A stretch of 64,000 nucleotides of DNA from Selenomonadales bacterium 4137-cl (GTDB lineage: Bacteria; Bacillota; Negativicutes; Sporomusales; UBA7701): contig JAUOZS010000001.1 of NCBI GenBank assembly GCA_032334055.1, positions 2,888,501-2,952,500 of the forward strand, in the 5' to 3' direction. Positions 56,152 through 64,000 of the stretch are shown in pieces. Numbering within the stretch: the stretch's first letter is position 1; each line of letters begins with the position of its first letter. The notes under the pieces were generated by a model. The model searched no databases. It worked only from the letters and a program-made list of their open reading frames with translations, and was not told the DNA's origin. The position numbers were made by a program, and so were the translations under genes.

Positions 56152-56359
56152 GAAACGGGTCGCCTATGGGCACTTGCATATGCCCGCGCCTTATTTTGGG
56201 ATTCAGTTGTGAAAACCGATCAACCTCCAACGCTATATATAGTTATGTCGTACTGGTTTGCATAAAAACCAAACAACATATTGAGTTTTTCTAATTTTTC
56301 CCCGGGTAAAAATTTCTATACCACCGATTCAATTTATCCCAAGAACGACGGGTGAACAA

Positions 56360-56396
56360 GCAAAGCCACCCTGGAAGCCTTCCAGGGTGGCTTTGC
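56360..56396 (-). terminator. Terminator of glmS
   Basis: GCAAAGCCACCCTGGAA and its exact complement form a 17-bp stem with a three-base loop, about 70 bases after the glmS stop. The T-run is poor on both sides, but the stem is very stable. Confidence 0.7.
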
Positions 56397-56465
56397 GTTT
56401 CGTGACTTTTTTTATATTCCACAACTTTATTTTTATGAAACATCTTTCCGGATAATTCTATTCCT

Positions 56466-58295
56466 CTACTCAACCGTGACGCTTTTAGCCAGATTGCGCG
56501 GCTTATCGACGTCGGCGCCGCGGGTGACGGCGGCGTAGTAAGCTAAGAGCTGCAGCGGAATTACGGTGAGGATGGGGGCGAGGTACTTGTCGGTCGCCGG
56601 GATGCAGATGGCATGGTCGACATACTTGTCGATCTGCTCGTCGCCCTGCATGGCGACGCCGATGACGACGGCGTCCCGCGCCTTGACCTCCTTGATGTTG
56701 CTGAGCATCTTCTCGTATACGTCGTGCTGCGTAGCCAAGGCTATGACCGGCACACCCTCGATAATCAGGGCAAGGGTACCATGCTTAAGCTCGCCGGCGG
56801 CGTAGGCCTCGGCATGGATATAAGAGATTTCCTTGAGCTTGAGCGAGCCTTCGAGGGCCACAGCATAGTCGAGCGAACGGCCGATGAAAAATACGTCCTC
56901 GCAGAATCCGTACTGCTGGGCGAAGGTCTTGATCGGCTCAACATTGTCGAGGATTTCGTGGGCCTGTCCGGGCAACGCCTTGAGTCCGCGAATGATCTCC
57001 CGCACACGGTCGGCGCTCATTGTGCCCCGCAGCGTAGCCATATAAACAGCCAGCATCAGCATGCCGATCAGCTGGGTGGTATAGGCCTTGGTCGAAGCCA
57101 CGGCGATTTCGGGACCGGCCCAGGTGTAAATGACCTGGTCGGCCTCGCGGGCGATGGACGAGCCGACGACATTAGTCACCGCCAGCGTCCTCGCGCCCAG
57201 CTTCTTGGCCTCCTTGAGGGCGGCCAGAGTATCGAGCGTCTCGCCCGACTGGCTGATAACGACGGTTAGCGTATGCTCGTCGACGAGCGGCGCCCGGTAG
57301 CGAAACTCCGACGCGACGTCGACCTCCACCGGTATGCGGACCAACTGCTCGATATAGTATTTGCCGACGATACCGGCGTGATAGGCTGTGCCGCAGGCGA
57401 CGATAGCGACCTTCTTGATCGCGGCCACATCGTCTTTGGACCACTTCAGCTCGTCGAGGATAACACCGCTGTCATCCTTGGCCAGGCGCCCGGAGGTAGT
57501 CTCGCGGATTGCTTTGGGCTGCTCGTAGATTTCCTTGATCATGAAATGCTCGTAGCCGCCCTTTTCGGCCGCCTCGGCATCCCAGTTGACCTCGAAAACC
57601 TTCTTGGTCACCGGCACGCCCTGGCGGTTCATCACCCAGGCCGAATCCCTGGTAACGACCGCCATCTCCCCATCGCTGAGAATATAGGTGCGGCGGGTCC
57701 GGCTGATGATCGCCGGGATGTCGGAGGCGATGAAATTCTCGCCCTCGCCCAGACCGATGACTAACGGGTTGTCCTGTTTTGAGCAGATGATCTTGTCAGG
57801 CTCGTACTGGGAAAGGAAAACCAGGGCGTAAGAGCCCTCGATTTCCGCCAGCACCTTTTTCACCGCCGCCTCGAAATCGCCTTCGTAGTACTCCTCGACA
57901 AGGTGGGCGACAACCTCGGTGTCGGTCTCGGAGGTGAACTTGTGGCCTTTGGCGATCAGCTTTTCCTTAATATGCAGGTAATTCTCGATGATGCCGTTAT
58001 GCACCACGACGAACTTGCCCGTACAATCGGAATGGGGATGGGAATTGGCGTCCGAAGGGCGCCCGTGGGTTGCCCAGCGGGTGTGGCCAATACCGATGTG
58101 GCCCTCCAAGGGGTGTTGCTCGACCTTCTTCTCCAGGACGCTCAGCCGGCCGACGCTTTTTTCCACGTTGACCCGGCCGCCGTCGAACACGGCGATGCCG
58201 GCTGAATCGTACCCGCGATACTCAAGCTTCTTCAGGCCCTCGACAAGAAACGGCATCGCTTGCTTGGGCCCTATATATCCTACAATACCACACAT
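56466..58295 (-). CDS. glmS: Glutamine--fructose-6-phosphate aminotransferase
   Basis: A 609-residue enzyme that makes glucosamine-6-phosphate from fructose-6-phosphate and glutamine, the entry to UDP-GlcNAc and cell-wall synthesis. Translation from ATG 58295 gives 'MCGIVGYIG', with Cys2 exposed as the N-terminal nucleophile of the glutaminase domain after Met removal; 11 upstream codons must be excluded. 'GHTRWATHG' and 'SHPHSD' are glutaminase signatures. Two SIS domains follow ('VVISQSGETLDTLAALKEAK', 'PRNLAKSVTVE' at the C-terminus). AGGAGG precedes the start. A glmS ribozyme lies in its 5' leader, so glucosamine-6-phosphate should trigger mRNA cleavage and repression. Confidence 0.96.
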   Translation of the reverse strand: MCGIVGYIGPKQAMPFLVEGLKKLEYRGYDSAGIAVFDGGRVNVEKSVGRLSVLEKKVEQHPLEGHIGIGHTRWATHGRPSDANSHPHSDCTGKFVVVHNGIIENYLHIKEKLIAKGHKFTSETDTEVVAHLVEEYYEGDFEAAVKKVLAEIEGSYALVFLSQYEPDKIICSKQDNPLVIGLGEGENFIASDIPAIISRTRRTYILSDGEMAVVTRDSAWVMNRQGVPVTKKVFEVNWDAEAAEKGGYEHFMIKEIYEQPKAIRETTSGRLAKDDSGVILDELKWSKDDVAAIKKVAIVACGTAYHAGIVGKYYIEQLVRIPVEVDVASEFRYRAPLVDEHTLTVVISQSGETLDTLAALKEAKKLGARTLAVTNVVGSSIAREADQVIYTWAGPEIAVASTKAYTTQLIGMLMLAVYMATLRGTMSADRVREIIRGLKALPGQAHEILDNVEPIKTFAQQYGFCEDVFFIGRSLDYAVALEGSLKLKEISYIHAEAYAAGELKHGTLALIIEGVPVIALATQHDVYEKMLSNIKEVKARDAVVIGVAMQGDEQIDKYVDHAICIPATDKYLAPILTVIPLQLLAYYAAVTRGADVDKPRNLAKSVTVE

Positions 58296-58325
58296 AAGGT
58301 ATATTCCTCCTGAAATCCTATATTT

Positions 58326-58475
58326 CATCTGCCGCAGTGCGTTTTGTCCCGCCGGTCACCCGGCGGTTTTGTCGACTGCTCACGACCGCAGTAGGCCGAG
58401 AGGTATCCGCTGACCTTCTCGATAAACCTCTCCCTCGTCTGCTTGCCGCCTTCCGGCAAGCGCCAGCGCTAATCG
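58326..58475 (-). ncRNA. glmS ribozyme (glucosamine-6-phosphate-activated self-cleaving RNA)
   Basis: On the minus strand the core consensus is clear: AGCGC at the cleavage site, then GACGAGGGAGAGGTTTATCG, followed by GCGGATACCTCTCGGCC, which pairs back (GAGAGG with CCTCTC). These match the B. subtilis ribozyme segments GACGAGGUGGGGUUUAUCGA and GGCGGAUGACUCCCGG. Cleavage is expected between A58470 and G58469. A P3-type stem and a GC-rich P4-type stem (ACCGCCGGGTGACCGGCGG) complete the fold. It ends about 30 bases before the glmS start. The outer boundaries are approximate. Confidence 0.9.
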
Positions 58476-58574
58476 TTTATAATGTGCTGCAAAAACAGCC
58501 GCAGTATCCTCACCTCCCCTTTTCTCGCTCCGCTGCTCCGTTCGCCTCCTTTCCGCGCCTGGATACATACATAT

Positions 58575-58602
58575 GCAAGGGAGCACAACCGTGCTCCCTT
58601 GC
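58575..58602 (-). terminator. Hairpin between glmM and the glmS ribozyme
   Basis: GCAAGGGAGCAC and GTGCTCCCTTGC form a perfect 12-bp stem with loop AACC. No strong T-run follows on the minus strand, so it may be a partial terminator allowing read-through to glmS, or a processing site. Confidence 0.5.
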
Positions 58603-58642
58603 CGTGTATATAATATCATTTTAATATAACTGGGTCTGTCGG

Positions 58643-59986
58643 TCAACTTCCCAGTTCCTGGCTGATCACAGCCGCCACCCGTTCGACGAGACTCTCCAGT
58701 TCGGGCTGGGACGGTCCTTCGGCCATAACCCTGATAAGCGGCTCGGTGCCGGACGGGCGAACCAGCACCCGCCCGTCCTCGCCGAGTTCTTGCTCGGCGG
58801 CGGCGATAGCCGCGGCGATGGCCGCGTTGTCCTGCCAGCCGGCCTTGCTTTTAACCCGCACGTTGACAAGCACCTGCGGAAAGCGGGTCATGGCGGCGGC
58901 CAGCGCCGACAGCGGCCGCCCGTCGCGGACCCTGGCAGCGATAAGCTGCAGGGCGGTGACCAACCCGTCGCCGGTGGTGCTCAGATTGCCGAAAATGATA
59001 TGGCCCGACTGCTCGCCCCCCAGGCCATAGCCGTGGGTCAGCATAGCCTCGAGCACATAACGGTCGCCCACCGGGGTGACCACCACCCTGCCCCCGGCCT
59101 TCTTCACCGCCTGGTGAAGCCCGAGGTTGCTCATCACGGTGGCCACGAGGGTATTGTTCGCCAGCTTGCCCTGCCGAAGCATCTCCAGCGCACAGATGAC
59201 CATGATCTGGTCCCCGTCCACCACCACTCCCGTCTCGTCAACCGCCAGGCAGCGGTCGGCGTCGCCGTCGTGGGCGATGCCGAGGTCGGCCCCATGGAGA
59301 ATTACCGCCTGCTGCAGACCCTCCAGGTGGGTCGAACCGGCGTCTCTATTTATGTTCACCCCGTTCGGCACATTATTAATAACGATCACCTGCGCCCCCA
59401 GACGGCGGAGCACCGTCGGCGCCGCCTCGTACGCCGCGCCGTTGGCGCAGTCGACGACGATCTTGAGGCCGGTGAACGGCGCCTCCACCGTGCTGATCGC
59501 GTAATCGATGTATTCCTTCAACAAATCGTGGCGGTAGCGGATGGTGCCGACATGCTCGGCCGTGGGCCTGGGTAGCTCGTCCTTGCCGGCGAGGACCAGT
59601 TTCTCCAGCTCGTCCTCGGTGGCGTCGGGCAGCTTGTAACCGGTGCCGGCGAAAAACTTGATCCCGTTATCGGGGAAAGGGTTATGGGAGGCCGAAATGA
59701 CCACCCCGGCCTGAGCGCCGTGTTTGCGGGCCAGAAAAGCGACCGCCGGGGTAGGCACCACCCCGCACAGCACAGCCTCGCCGCCTGCCGAGCAAATGCC
59801 GGCGGCCAGCGCCGCCTCCAGCATCTCTCCCGATATGCGGGTATCCCGGCCAATATAAAAGGTCGGCCGGCGGTAATTCTGACCGAACCAGTACGTCGCC
59901 GCCCGGCCGAGGCGGAAAGCCAGCTCCGGGGTAAGCTCCTTGTTGGCGAGGCCGCGCACGCCGTCGGTACCGAAAAGTTTGCCCAA
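58643..59986 (-). CDS. glmM: Phosphoglucosamine mutase
   Basis: A 447-residue alpha-D-phosphohexomutase converting glucosamine-6-phosphate to glucosamine-1-phosphate. 'MGKLFGTDGVRGLANKELTP' starts the protein. The phosphoserine loop is 'VVISASHNPFPDNG', with Ser100 as the phosphorylated residue; the metal loop is 'DGDADRCLAVDE', the sugar loop 'GGEQSGHII', and the phosphate-binding tail 'RPSGTEPLIRVMAEG'. It lies downstream of cdaA, cdaR and one flavoprotein gene. GlmM is known to bind and restrain CdaA in other Firmicutes, which explains the shared operon. Confidence 0.96.
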   Translation of the reverse strand: MGKLFGTDGVRGLANKELTPELAFRLGRAATYWFGQNYRRPTFYIGRDTRISGEMLEAALAAGICSAGGEAVLCGVVPTPAVAFLARKHGAQAGVVISASHNPFPDNGIKFFAGTGYKLPDATEDELEKLVLAGKDELPRPTAEHVGTIRYRHDLLKEYIDYAISTVEAPFTGLKIVVDCANGAAYEAAPTVLRRLGAQVIVINNVPNGVNINRDAGSTHLEGLQQAVILHGADLGIAHDGDADRCLAVDETGVVVDGDQIMVICALEMLRQGKLANNTLVATVMSNLGLHQAVKKAGGRVVVTPVGDRYVLEAMLTHGYGLGGEQSGHIIFGNLSTTGDGLVTALQLIAARVRDGRPLSALAAAMTRFPQVLVNVRVKSKAGWQDNAAIAAAIAAAEQELGEDGRVLVRPSGTEPLIRVMAEGPSQPELESLVERVAAVISQELGS

Positions 59987-60002
59987 AATTCTCTATCTCC
60001 CT

Positions 60003-61601
60003 TCAGAGCGGTCTGTATTCCCTGATTATCGCCAGCGCGGCGTTGAGTCCGTCAAGCGCGGCGCTCATTATGCCGCCGGCGTAGCCGGCGCCTTCTCCTA
60101 TCGGCACCAGGCCGGCCACCGTCTTCGAGATGAAATCCGGCCCGCGCACCATGCGAAGGGGAGCGCTTGTCCGCGTCTCCACCCCGGTCATCACCGCCCG
60201 CGGATGGTCGAACCCCCTTATCCGGCGGCCGAAATCCGGCAGGGCGCGCGCCAGGGTCGCGGCCACCGGCGGCGGCAGGCAGGCGGCAAGGTCGGCCGCC
60301 ACCACGGCCGGGCGGTAGCTGGGCGGAGCGAGGAAATCACGGTCGCCCGTCCTGCCGGCGAGAAAGTCGCCCACCGTCTGCACCGGAGCGGCGAACGTCC
60401 TGCCGCCCGCCTCAAAAGCCAGCCGCTCCCAGCGGCGCTGGAACTCGACCCCGGCCATCGCCCCGTCGCCGAAGTCGGCCGGGCCGACGTTTACGACCAG
60501 GGCGCTGTTGGCAATCCCCGAATCGCGGCCGAACAGGCTCATACCGTTGGTGACGACGCCGCCCTCTTCCGACGCGGCGGCCACCACCAGCCCGCCCGGG
60601 CACATGCAGAAAGAATAGGCCGTTCGCCCGGCGGCCCGGTCCTGAAAAACGAGGGCGTAGTCGGCGGCGCCAAGTCTGGGATGTCCGGCCAGCGCGCCGT
60701 ACTGGGCCCGGTCGATAAGCTCCTGGGGATGCTCGATACGGACCCCCACGGCGAAGGGTTTGGCCTCCATCGCCACGCCGCGGCGCGCCAGCATGGCGTA
60801 CGTGTCGCGGGCACTGTGGCCGACGGCGACCAAAGCGACGGCGGCGGGAATATGGCGGTTCTCGTTGACGACGACACCGGTCAGGACGCCGCTCTCGACA
60901 ACGATATCAGTGACGCGGCTCTCGAACTCCACCGTCCCGCCGGCCGCGACGATGCGCCGCCGCAGCGCGGCCACCACCGTCCGCAGCTTGTCTGTGCCGA
61001 CATGGGGCTTATGGAGATACTTGATCTCCGGCGGTGCGCCTGCGGCCACCAACGCATCCAGCACCTGGCGGGAGTGCGGGTCGTTCACCCTTGTGGTCAG
61101 CTTGCCGTCCGAGAACGTGCCGGCCCCGCCCTCGCCGAACTGGACGTTGGATGCGGGATCGAATTCGCCCGTCCGCCAGAAGCGGGCCACATCCCGCGTC
61201 CTAGTTTCTACGTCGCGGCCGCGCTCCAGCAGGACCGGCTTATAACCGTGCTCGGCCAGCGTCAGGGCGGCGAACAGGCCGGCCGGTCCGGCACCCACCA
61301 CCACCGGGGGCGCGTCCAGCGGCCGAAGACCGGGAACGACCGGCGGCAGCGGCTCTTCGGCGCGCACCGCTACATCGCGATCGCCGGCCAGCCTGGACAG
61401 CACCTGCCCTTCGGCTACGGCCACCGCAACATCGAGCGTGTATACGAACCCGATATTAGACTTACGGCGGGCGTCCACCGCCCGCCGGACAATTGTCACA
61501 TCCGCCACGCCTCCCGCCGGTAGACGAAGCCGCCTCGCCGCCAGCTGCGGCAGCGGGGTTTCATCCTCGACGGCGACGCGGAAGTTGGTTATTCTGAGCA
61601 A
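60003..61601 (-). CDS. COG2509-type FAD-dependent oxidoreductase of unknown function
   Basis: A 532-residue predicted flavoprotein. The N-terminal 85 residues form a ferredoxin-like cap ('NIGFVYTLDVAVAVAEGQVL'). Next come the Rossmann FAD motif 'VVVGAGPAGLFAALTLAEHG' (about 99-118), 'VQFGEGGAGTFSDGKLTTRV' and a C-terminal 'LVPIGEGAGYAGGIMSAALD' FAD contact. The family is widespread in anaerobes and is annotated as a dehydrogenase without a known reaction. The TTG start at 61601 has AGGAG nine bases upstream. It is inserted between cdaR and glmM in the c-di-AMP operon, 17 bases before glmM, so co-expression is certain but a functional link is not. Confidence 0.85.
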   Translation of the reverse strand: MLRITNFRVAVEDETPLPQLAARRLRLPAGGVADVTIVRRAVDARRKSNIGFVYTLDVAVAVAEGQVLSRLAGDRDVAVRAEEPLPPVVPGLRPLDAPPVVVGAGPAGLFAALTLAEHGYKPVLLERGRDVETRTRDVARFWRTGEFDPASNVQFGEGGAGTFSDGKLTTRVNDPHSRQVLDALVAAGAPPEIKYLHKPHVGTDKLRTVVAALRRRIVAAGGTVEFESRVTDIVVESGVLTGVVVNENRHIPAAVALVAVGHSARDTYAMLARRGVAMEAKPFAVGVRIEHPQELIDRAQYGALAGHPRLGAADYALVFQDRAAGRTAYSFCMCPGGLVVAAASEEGGVVTNGMSLFGRDSGIANSALVVNVGPADFGDGAMAGVEFQRRWERLAFEAGGRTFAAPVQTVGDFLAGRTGDRDFLAPPSYRPAVVAADLAACLPPPVAATLARALPDFGRRIRGFDHPRAVMTGVETRTSAPLRMVRGPDFISKTVAGLVPIGEGAGYAGGIMSAALDGLNAALAIIREYRPL

Positions 61602-61649
61602 ACAGATCTACTCCTACAACTGCGGATACTTCTTGCAACGGGGCGACGT

Positions 61650-62564
61650 CTAACGGCCGACGCTGATCTTGACGGTAACCGCCGCCTGCGACGCCACCAG
61701 TCCCTCCTTGATCTGGAGCTTTACTTCCTTTTCGGTATCCTTGTTAATGCCGGCGACGCTGATCGGCTCGGTATAAACGAAGTCGATCTTTTCAAGTTCC
61801 TTGGCGTTGCCGCTCAATTCCACCCTGGCCGGCTCCGTCACCACCGACTTCAAAAAAACGCCTGGCGCCATATCGCCGTAAATGATCGTCTTGATGTCCA
61901 CCGTCTTCTTATCCACGCCCTTGGCGAGGTTGGCCACAACGCTTATCCTGCCCGGATTCACCGTCAGCCCCTCCACCGCCCGGCCGTCGCGGTTGACCAG
62001 CAAGGGCACCAGTTGGGCAGTGAAGTCGGCGCTCCGGCCCGTTAGGTCGAGAGGCAAAATGACCCTATCCACCGAATCGACGGTAGCCTTCGGCCCCTCC
62101 ACCGTCACCTGCTGGGGATTGATCGTGGCCTTGGCCACAACCGCGCCCGCCGTAGCCGTGCCGGTCACGCGGATCTCCACCGGCAGCGTGCGGCTGGCTT
62201 TGCCGTCCACCCTCACGGTGATCTTGTCAGGCTGCACCTCGATGAATTCGAGACTGCTGGGCACAAGAGCGAAAACGCGGACCGTGTGGCGGCCTTCGGC
62301 CGTCCCCCTGAGATCGATGTAAGCCTTGAGATCCTGCGGCGTCAGCACCGCGATGATGCTGCGGGGTCCGCGGACCTTGATCCGCACCGCGTCGGGCGAG
62401 TCGGTCGCCACCAAAGTGTCGGCCACGCCGCGCACCTCCAGAGGCACCGACACCGACGACTCCACAGGCGGGTTCTGTTCGTTGGTGACATAAAGCCAAA
62501 GCACCACCGCCATAATCAGGGCGAGAATCTTCGTGGTAATATTTTTCCCGCGCTCTTCTTCCAT
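61650..62564 (-). CDS. cdaR: CdaR (YbbR-domain) regulator of diadenylate cyclase
   Basis: A 304-residue protein with one N-terminal membrane helix ('ILALIMAVVLWLYVTNEQ', about 13-30) and then three YbbR repeats outside the cytoplasm, each with a 'V.V.G' pattern ('IKVRGPRSIIAVLTP', 'VTVEGPKATVDSVDRV', 'VELSGNAKELEKIDFV'). It modulates CdaA in the membrane. The start codon overlaps the cdaA stop (TAATG), so the two are translationally coupled. Length is shorter than the B. subtilis protein, probably by one repeat. Confidence 0.92.
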   Translation of the reverse strand: MEEERGKNITTKILALIMAVVLWLYVTNEQNPPVESSVSVPLEVRGVADTLVATDSPDAVRIKVRGPRSIIAVLTPQDLKAYIDLRGTAEGRHTVRVFALVPSSLEFIEVQPDKITVRVDGKASRTLPVEIRVTGTATAGAVVAKATINPQQVTVEGPKATVDSVDRVILPLDLTGRSADFTAQLVPLLVNRDGRAVEGLTVNPGRISVVANLAKGVDKKTVDIKTIIYGDMAPGVFLKSVVTEPARVELSGNAKELEKIDFVYTEPISVAGINKDTEKEVKLQIKEGLVASQAAVTVKISVGR

Positions 62565-63382
62565 TATGACGAAGACCTCCAGTTGAAGAAGTCGCTGAGG
62601 GGCGAGCCCTTGGCTGAATACAGCGGGCGCAGGAAATCCTTGAGCTTGGCCGGCTCAACATAGCGGGACAGGCGGCCGCCCTCGGCCACCGAGATTATCC
62701 CCGTCTCCTCGCTGACCACCACGATGATGGCGTCGGTCTGTTCGCTGATACCCAGGGCCGCGCGGTGGCGGGTGCCAAGTTCCTTGCCCAGCGTCGGGTC
62801 GTCGGTAAGTGGCAGAATACAGCCGGCGGCGGTCACCCGGTTGCCGCGGACTATGACCGCCCCGTCGTGCAGCGGCGAATTGGGAATGAAAATATTGGTG
62901 AGAAACTCGCTCGACACTATACCGTCGACCTTGATGCCCGTATCGACGTAATCGTTAAGGCGCATCTCCCGCTCGAAGACGAGCAGGGCACCGATCTTGT
63001 TCTTAGCGAGCACGGTGACCGCCTTGATCGTTTCATCCAACAGATTCTGGGCCTCTTCCTCGTTGAGGATGCCGCTCCTGCCGAACAGCCGCCCGCGGCC
63101 GAGCTGCTCCAGCGCCTTGCGAAGCTCAGGCTGGAAAACGATCGGCAGCGCGACCAACACCACCGTCATCGACTTCTGCAGCAGCCAGTTGATTACATTA
63201 AGACCAAGCCATTTGCTCACCAGAGTGGCGACAAGCAACACCACCAGGCCCTTAAGCAACGTGAGGGCCCGGGTGTCCTTAATCATCATATACAGCTTGT
63301 AAAGCAGCACGGCCACCAGAAGTATGTCGAAGATATCTCGCCAGCCGATAGTCGAGATAATTCCTCTTACCTGGAGGAGCAT
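62564..63382 (-). CDS. cdaA: Diadenylate cyclase CdaA
   Basis: A 272-residue membrane-bound diadenylate cyclase that makes c-di-AMP from two ATP. Three N-terminal hydrophobic segments (about 15-85) are followed by the DAC domain with the catalytic motifs 'DGA' (173-175, in 'SPLHDGAVIVRG') and 'RHR' (205-207, in 'GTRHRAALG'). C-di-AMP controls osmolyte uptake and wall homeostasis in Firmicutes, and CdaA is normally encoded with CdaR and GlmM, as here. ATG at 63382 follows GAGG. It is first in the block cdaA-cdaR-flavoprotein-glmM-glmS. Confidence 0.96.
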   Translation of the reverse strand: MLLQVRGIISTIGWRDIFDILLVAVLLYKLYMMIKDTRALTLLKGLVVLLVATLVSKWLGLNVINWLLQKSMTVVLVALPIVFQPELRKALEQLGRGRLFGRSGILNEEEAQNLLDETIKAVTVLAKNKIGALLVFEREMRLNDYVDTGIKVDGIVSSEFLTNIFIPNSPLHDGAVIVRGNRVTAAGCILPLTDDPTLGKELGTRHRAALGISEQTDAIIVVVSEETGIISVAEGGRLSRYVEPAKLKDFLRPLYSAKGSPLSDFFNWRSSS

Positions 63383-63478
63383 GGCGGAACCACCTTATAC
63401 GTAATTGTTAACTTTATTCTACCCGAAAATGGCAAAAACCTTTTGCCGCGAATAAACTCCGCGGAAAATATAATAACA

Positions 63479-63507
63479 ATGCCTCCCGGATGCGCCCCGG
63501 GAGGCAT
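63479..63507 (-). terminator. Terminator of the branched-chain aminotransferase gene
   Basis: ATGCCTCCCGG (63479-63489) and CCGGGAGGCAT (63497-63507) form a perfect 11-bp stem. On the minus strand it is followed by TTGTTATTATATTTT. It lies ten bases past the aminotransferase stop. A second small hairpin, GGCAAAA/TTTTGCC, is at 63431-63447. Confidence 0.75.
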
Positions 63508-63516
63508 GACCACCTT

Positions 63517-64000
63517 CTAGACTTTTGCCACCTTTTCCACCCAGCCGAACTTGTCGGCGACCTTACCGTACTGGAGCCCGGTGACGTAATCGAAAAGCTT
63601 CTGGGAGAAAGGCCCGGTCTTATTGCCGTTGATGACGAGCTTCTGGCCTTTCCACGACAACTCGCCGACCGGCGAGATAACGGCGGCCGTGCCAGAGCCG
63701 AAGACCTCCTCCAGCTCGCCCTTGGCGTGGGCCTCAAAAACCTCGTCGATGGAAATCTGCCGTTCGGTCGCCTTCACGCCCCAATCCTTGGCCAGCTCAA
63801 GGACGGTGCGGCGGGTGATGCCGCCGAGGATACTGCCGTTCAGGGCGGGGGTGACCAGCTCACCCTTGATCTTGAAGAAAATATTCATCGTGCCGACTTC
63901 CTCGACATACTTGCGCTCGATTCCATCCAGCCACAGCACCTGAGCGTAGCCTTCCTTCTTGGCCTCCACCTGGGCCCGCAGGCTGGCGGCGTAATTGCCC
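63517..64000 (-). CDS. ilvE: Branched-chain amino acid aminotransferase, C-terminal part (5' end outside window)
   Basis: A partial gene; the reading frame is open through position 64000. The visible 160 residues include '[20 protein letters not shown]', which follows the PLP region in BCAT enzymes, '[20 protein letters not shown]', '[20 protein letters not shown]' (substrate and PLP phosphate contacts) and '[17 protein letters not shown]'. This is the fold-type IV IlvE group that interconverts Leu, Ile and Val with their 2-oxoacids using 2-oxoglutarate. It is unrelated in function to the c-di-AMP genes downstream and is separated from them by a terminator. Confidence 0.92.
   Translation of the reverse strand, partial: GNYAASLRAQVEAKKEGYAQVLWLDGIERKYVEEVGTMNIFFKIKGELVTPALNGSILGGITRRTVLELAKDWGVKATERQISIDEVFEAHAKGELEEVFGSGTAAVISPVGELSWKGQKLVINGNKTGPFSQKLFDYVTGLQYGKVADKFGWVEKVAKV

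Noticed and set aside
56048..56230. 60-codon minus-strand frame over the structured repeat region
   Set aside because: It would need a TTG start, spans several hairpins and a T-run, and fits a structured RNA or mobile-element end better than a protein.
1..64000. tRNA, rRNA, CRISPR array, prophage or intact transposase
   Set aside because: No cloverleaf, regular spacer array, phage gene or transposase motif was found in any gap.

Overview
The window looks like a chromosomal segment of an anaerobic, GC-rich Firmicute, most likely a Negativicute such as the Sporomusa/Pelosinus group. The evidence is the cdaA-cdaR-glmM-glmS arrangement with a glmS ribozyme, together with FixABCX, pyruvate:ferredoxin oxidoreductase, a glycyl radical enzyme, a 4-hydroxybutyryl-CoA dehydratase and a TRAP transporter. 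The assignment to a taxon is inference from gene content. Almost every gene lies on the minus strand, so operons read from high to low coordinates. No tRNA, rRNA, CRISPR array or intact transposase was seen.

Region A (1-7287): an operon of a type I CoA-transferase, two acyl-CoA dehydrogenases, EtfB/FixA, EtfA/FixB, FixC and the first codons of FixX. It fits CoA activation followed by enoyl-CoA/acyl-CoA redox chemistry coupled to the FixABCX electron-bifurcating complex. Its leader carries a good sigma-54 (-24/-12) promoter candidate, with repeated palindromes upstream that could bind an enhancer-binding activator.

Region B (7362-23167): the most unusual part. In order of transcription it encodes an MFS anion symporter, two tandem enolase-superfamily enzymes of the N-succinylamino-acid racemase type, a GntR/FCD regulator, a glycyl radical enzyme with its activase, an M20 peptidase, a soluble chemoreceptor-like protein, a second M20 peptidase, an AbgT-family transporter and a CaiB-type CoA-transferase. 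A divergent regulator stands at the head. The glycyl radical enzyme lacks the Cys-x-Glu motif of the dehydratase/lyase subfamilies. I read the cluster as an uncharacterised anaerobic route for N-acyl amino acid or peptide-like compounds, with a radical step of unknown chemistry.

Region C (23287-40230): one long candidate operon with a cyclic amidohydrolase, an IclR regulator, two complete three-subunit xanthine-dehydrogenase-type molybdenum hydroxylases, a LivKHMGF ABC importer, and the maturation factors YqeB/EF2563 and a two-gene XdhC. It suggests import, hydroxylation and ring opening of an N-heterocycle. A sigma-70-type promoter and an intrinsic terminator in the leader suggest attenuation.

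Region D (40468-55851): a GntR/UTRA regulator with an 11-bp-period repeat array upstream; an operon of pyruvate:ferredoxin oxidoreductase, a GlcD/GlcF oxidase pair and a 4-hydroxybutyryl-CoA dehydratase; a DctPQM TRAP transporter with an IclR regulator; and a MarR-SDR pair. Region E (55852-64000): a gene-free stretch with structured repeats, then the cell-wall/c-di-AMP housekeeping block glmS, glmM, a COG2509 flavoprotein, cdaR and cdaA, and the 3' part of a branched-chain aminotransferase gene.
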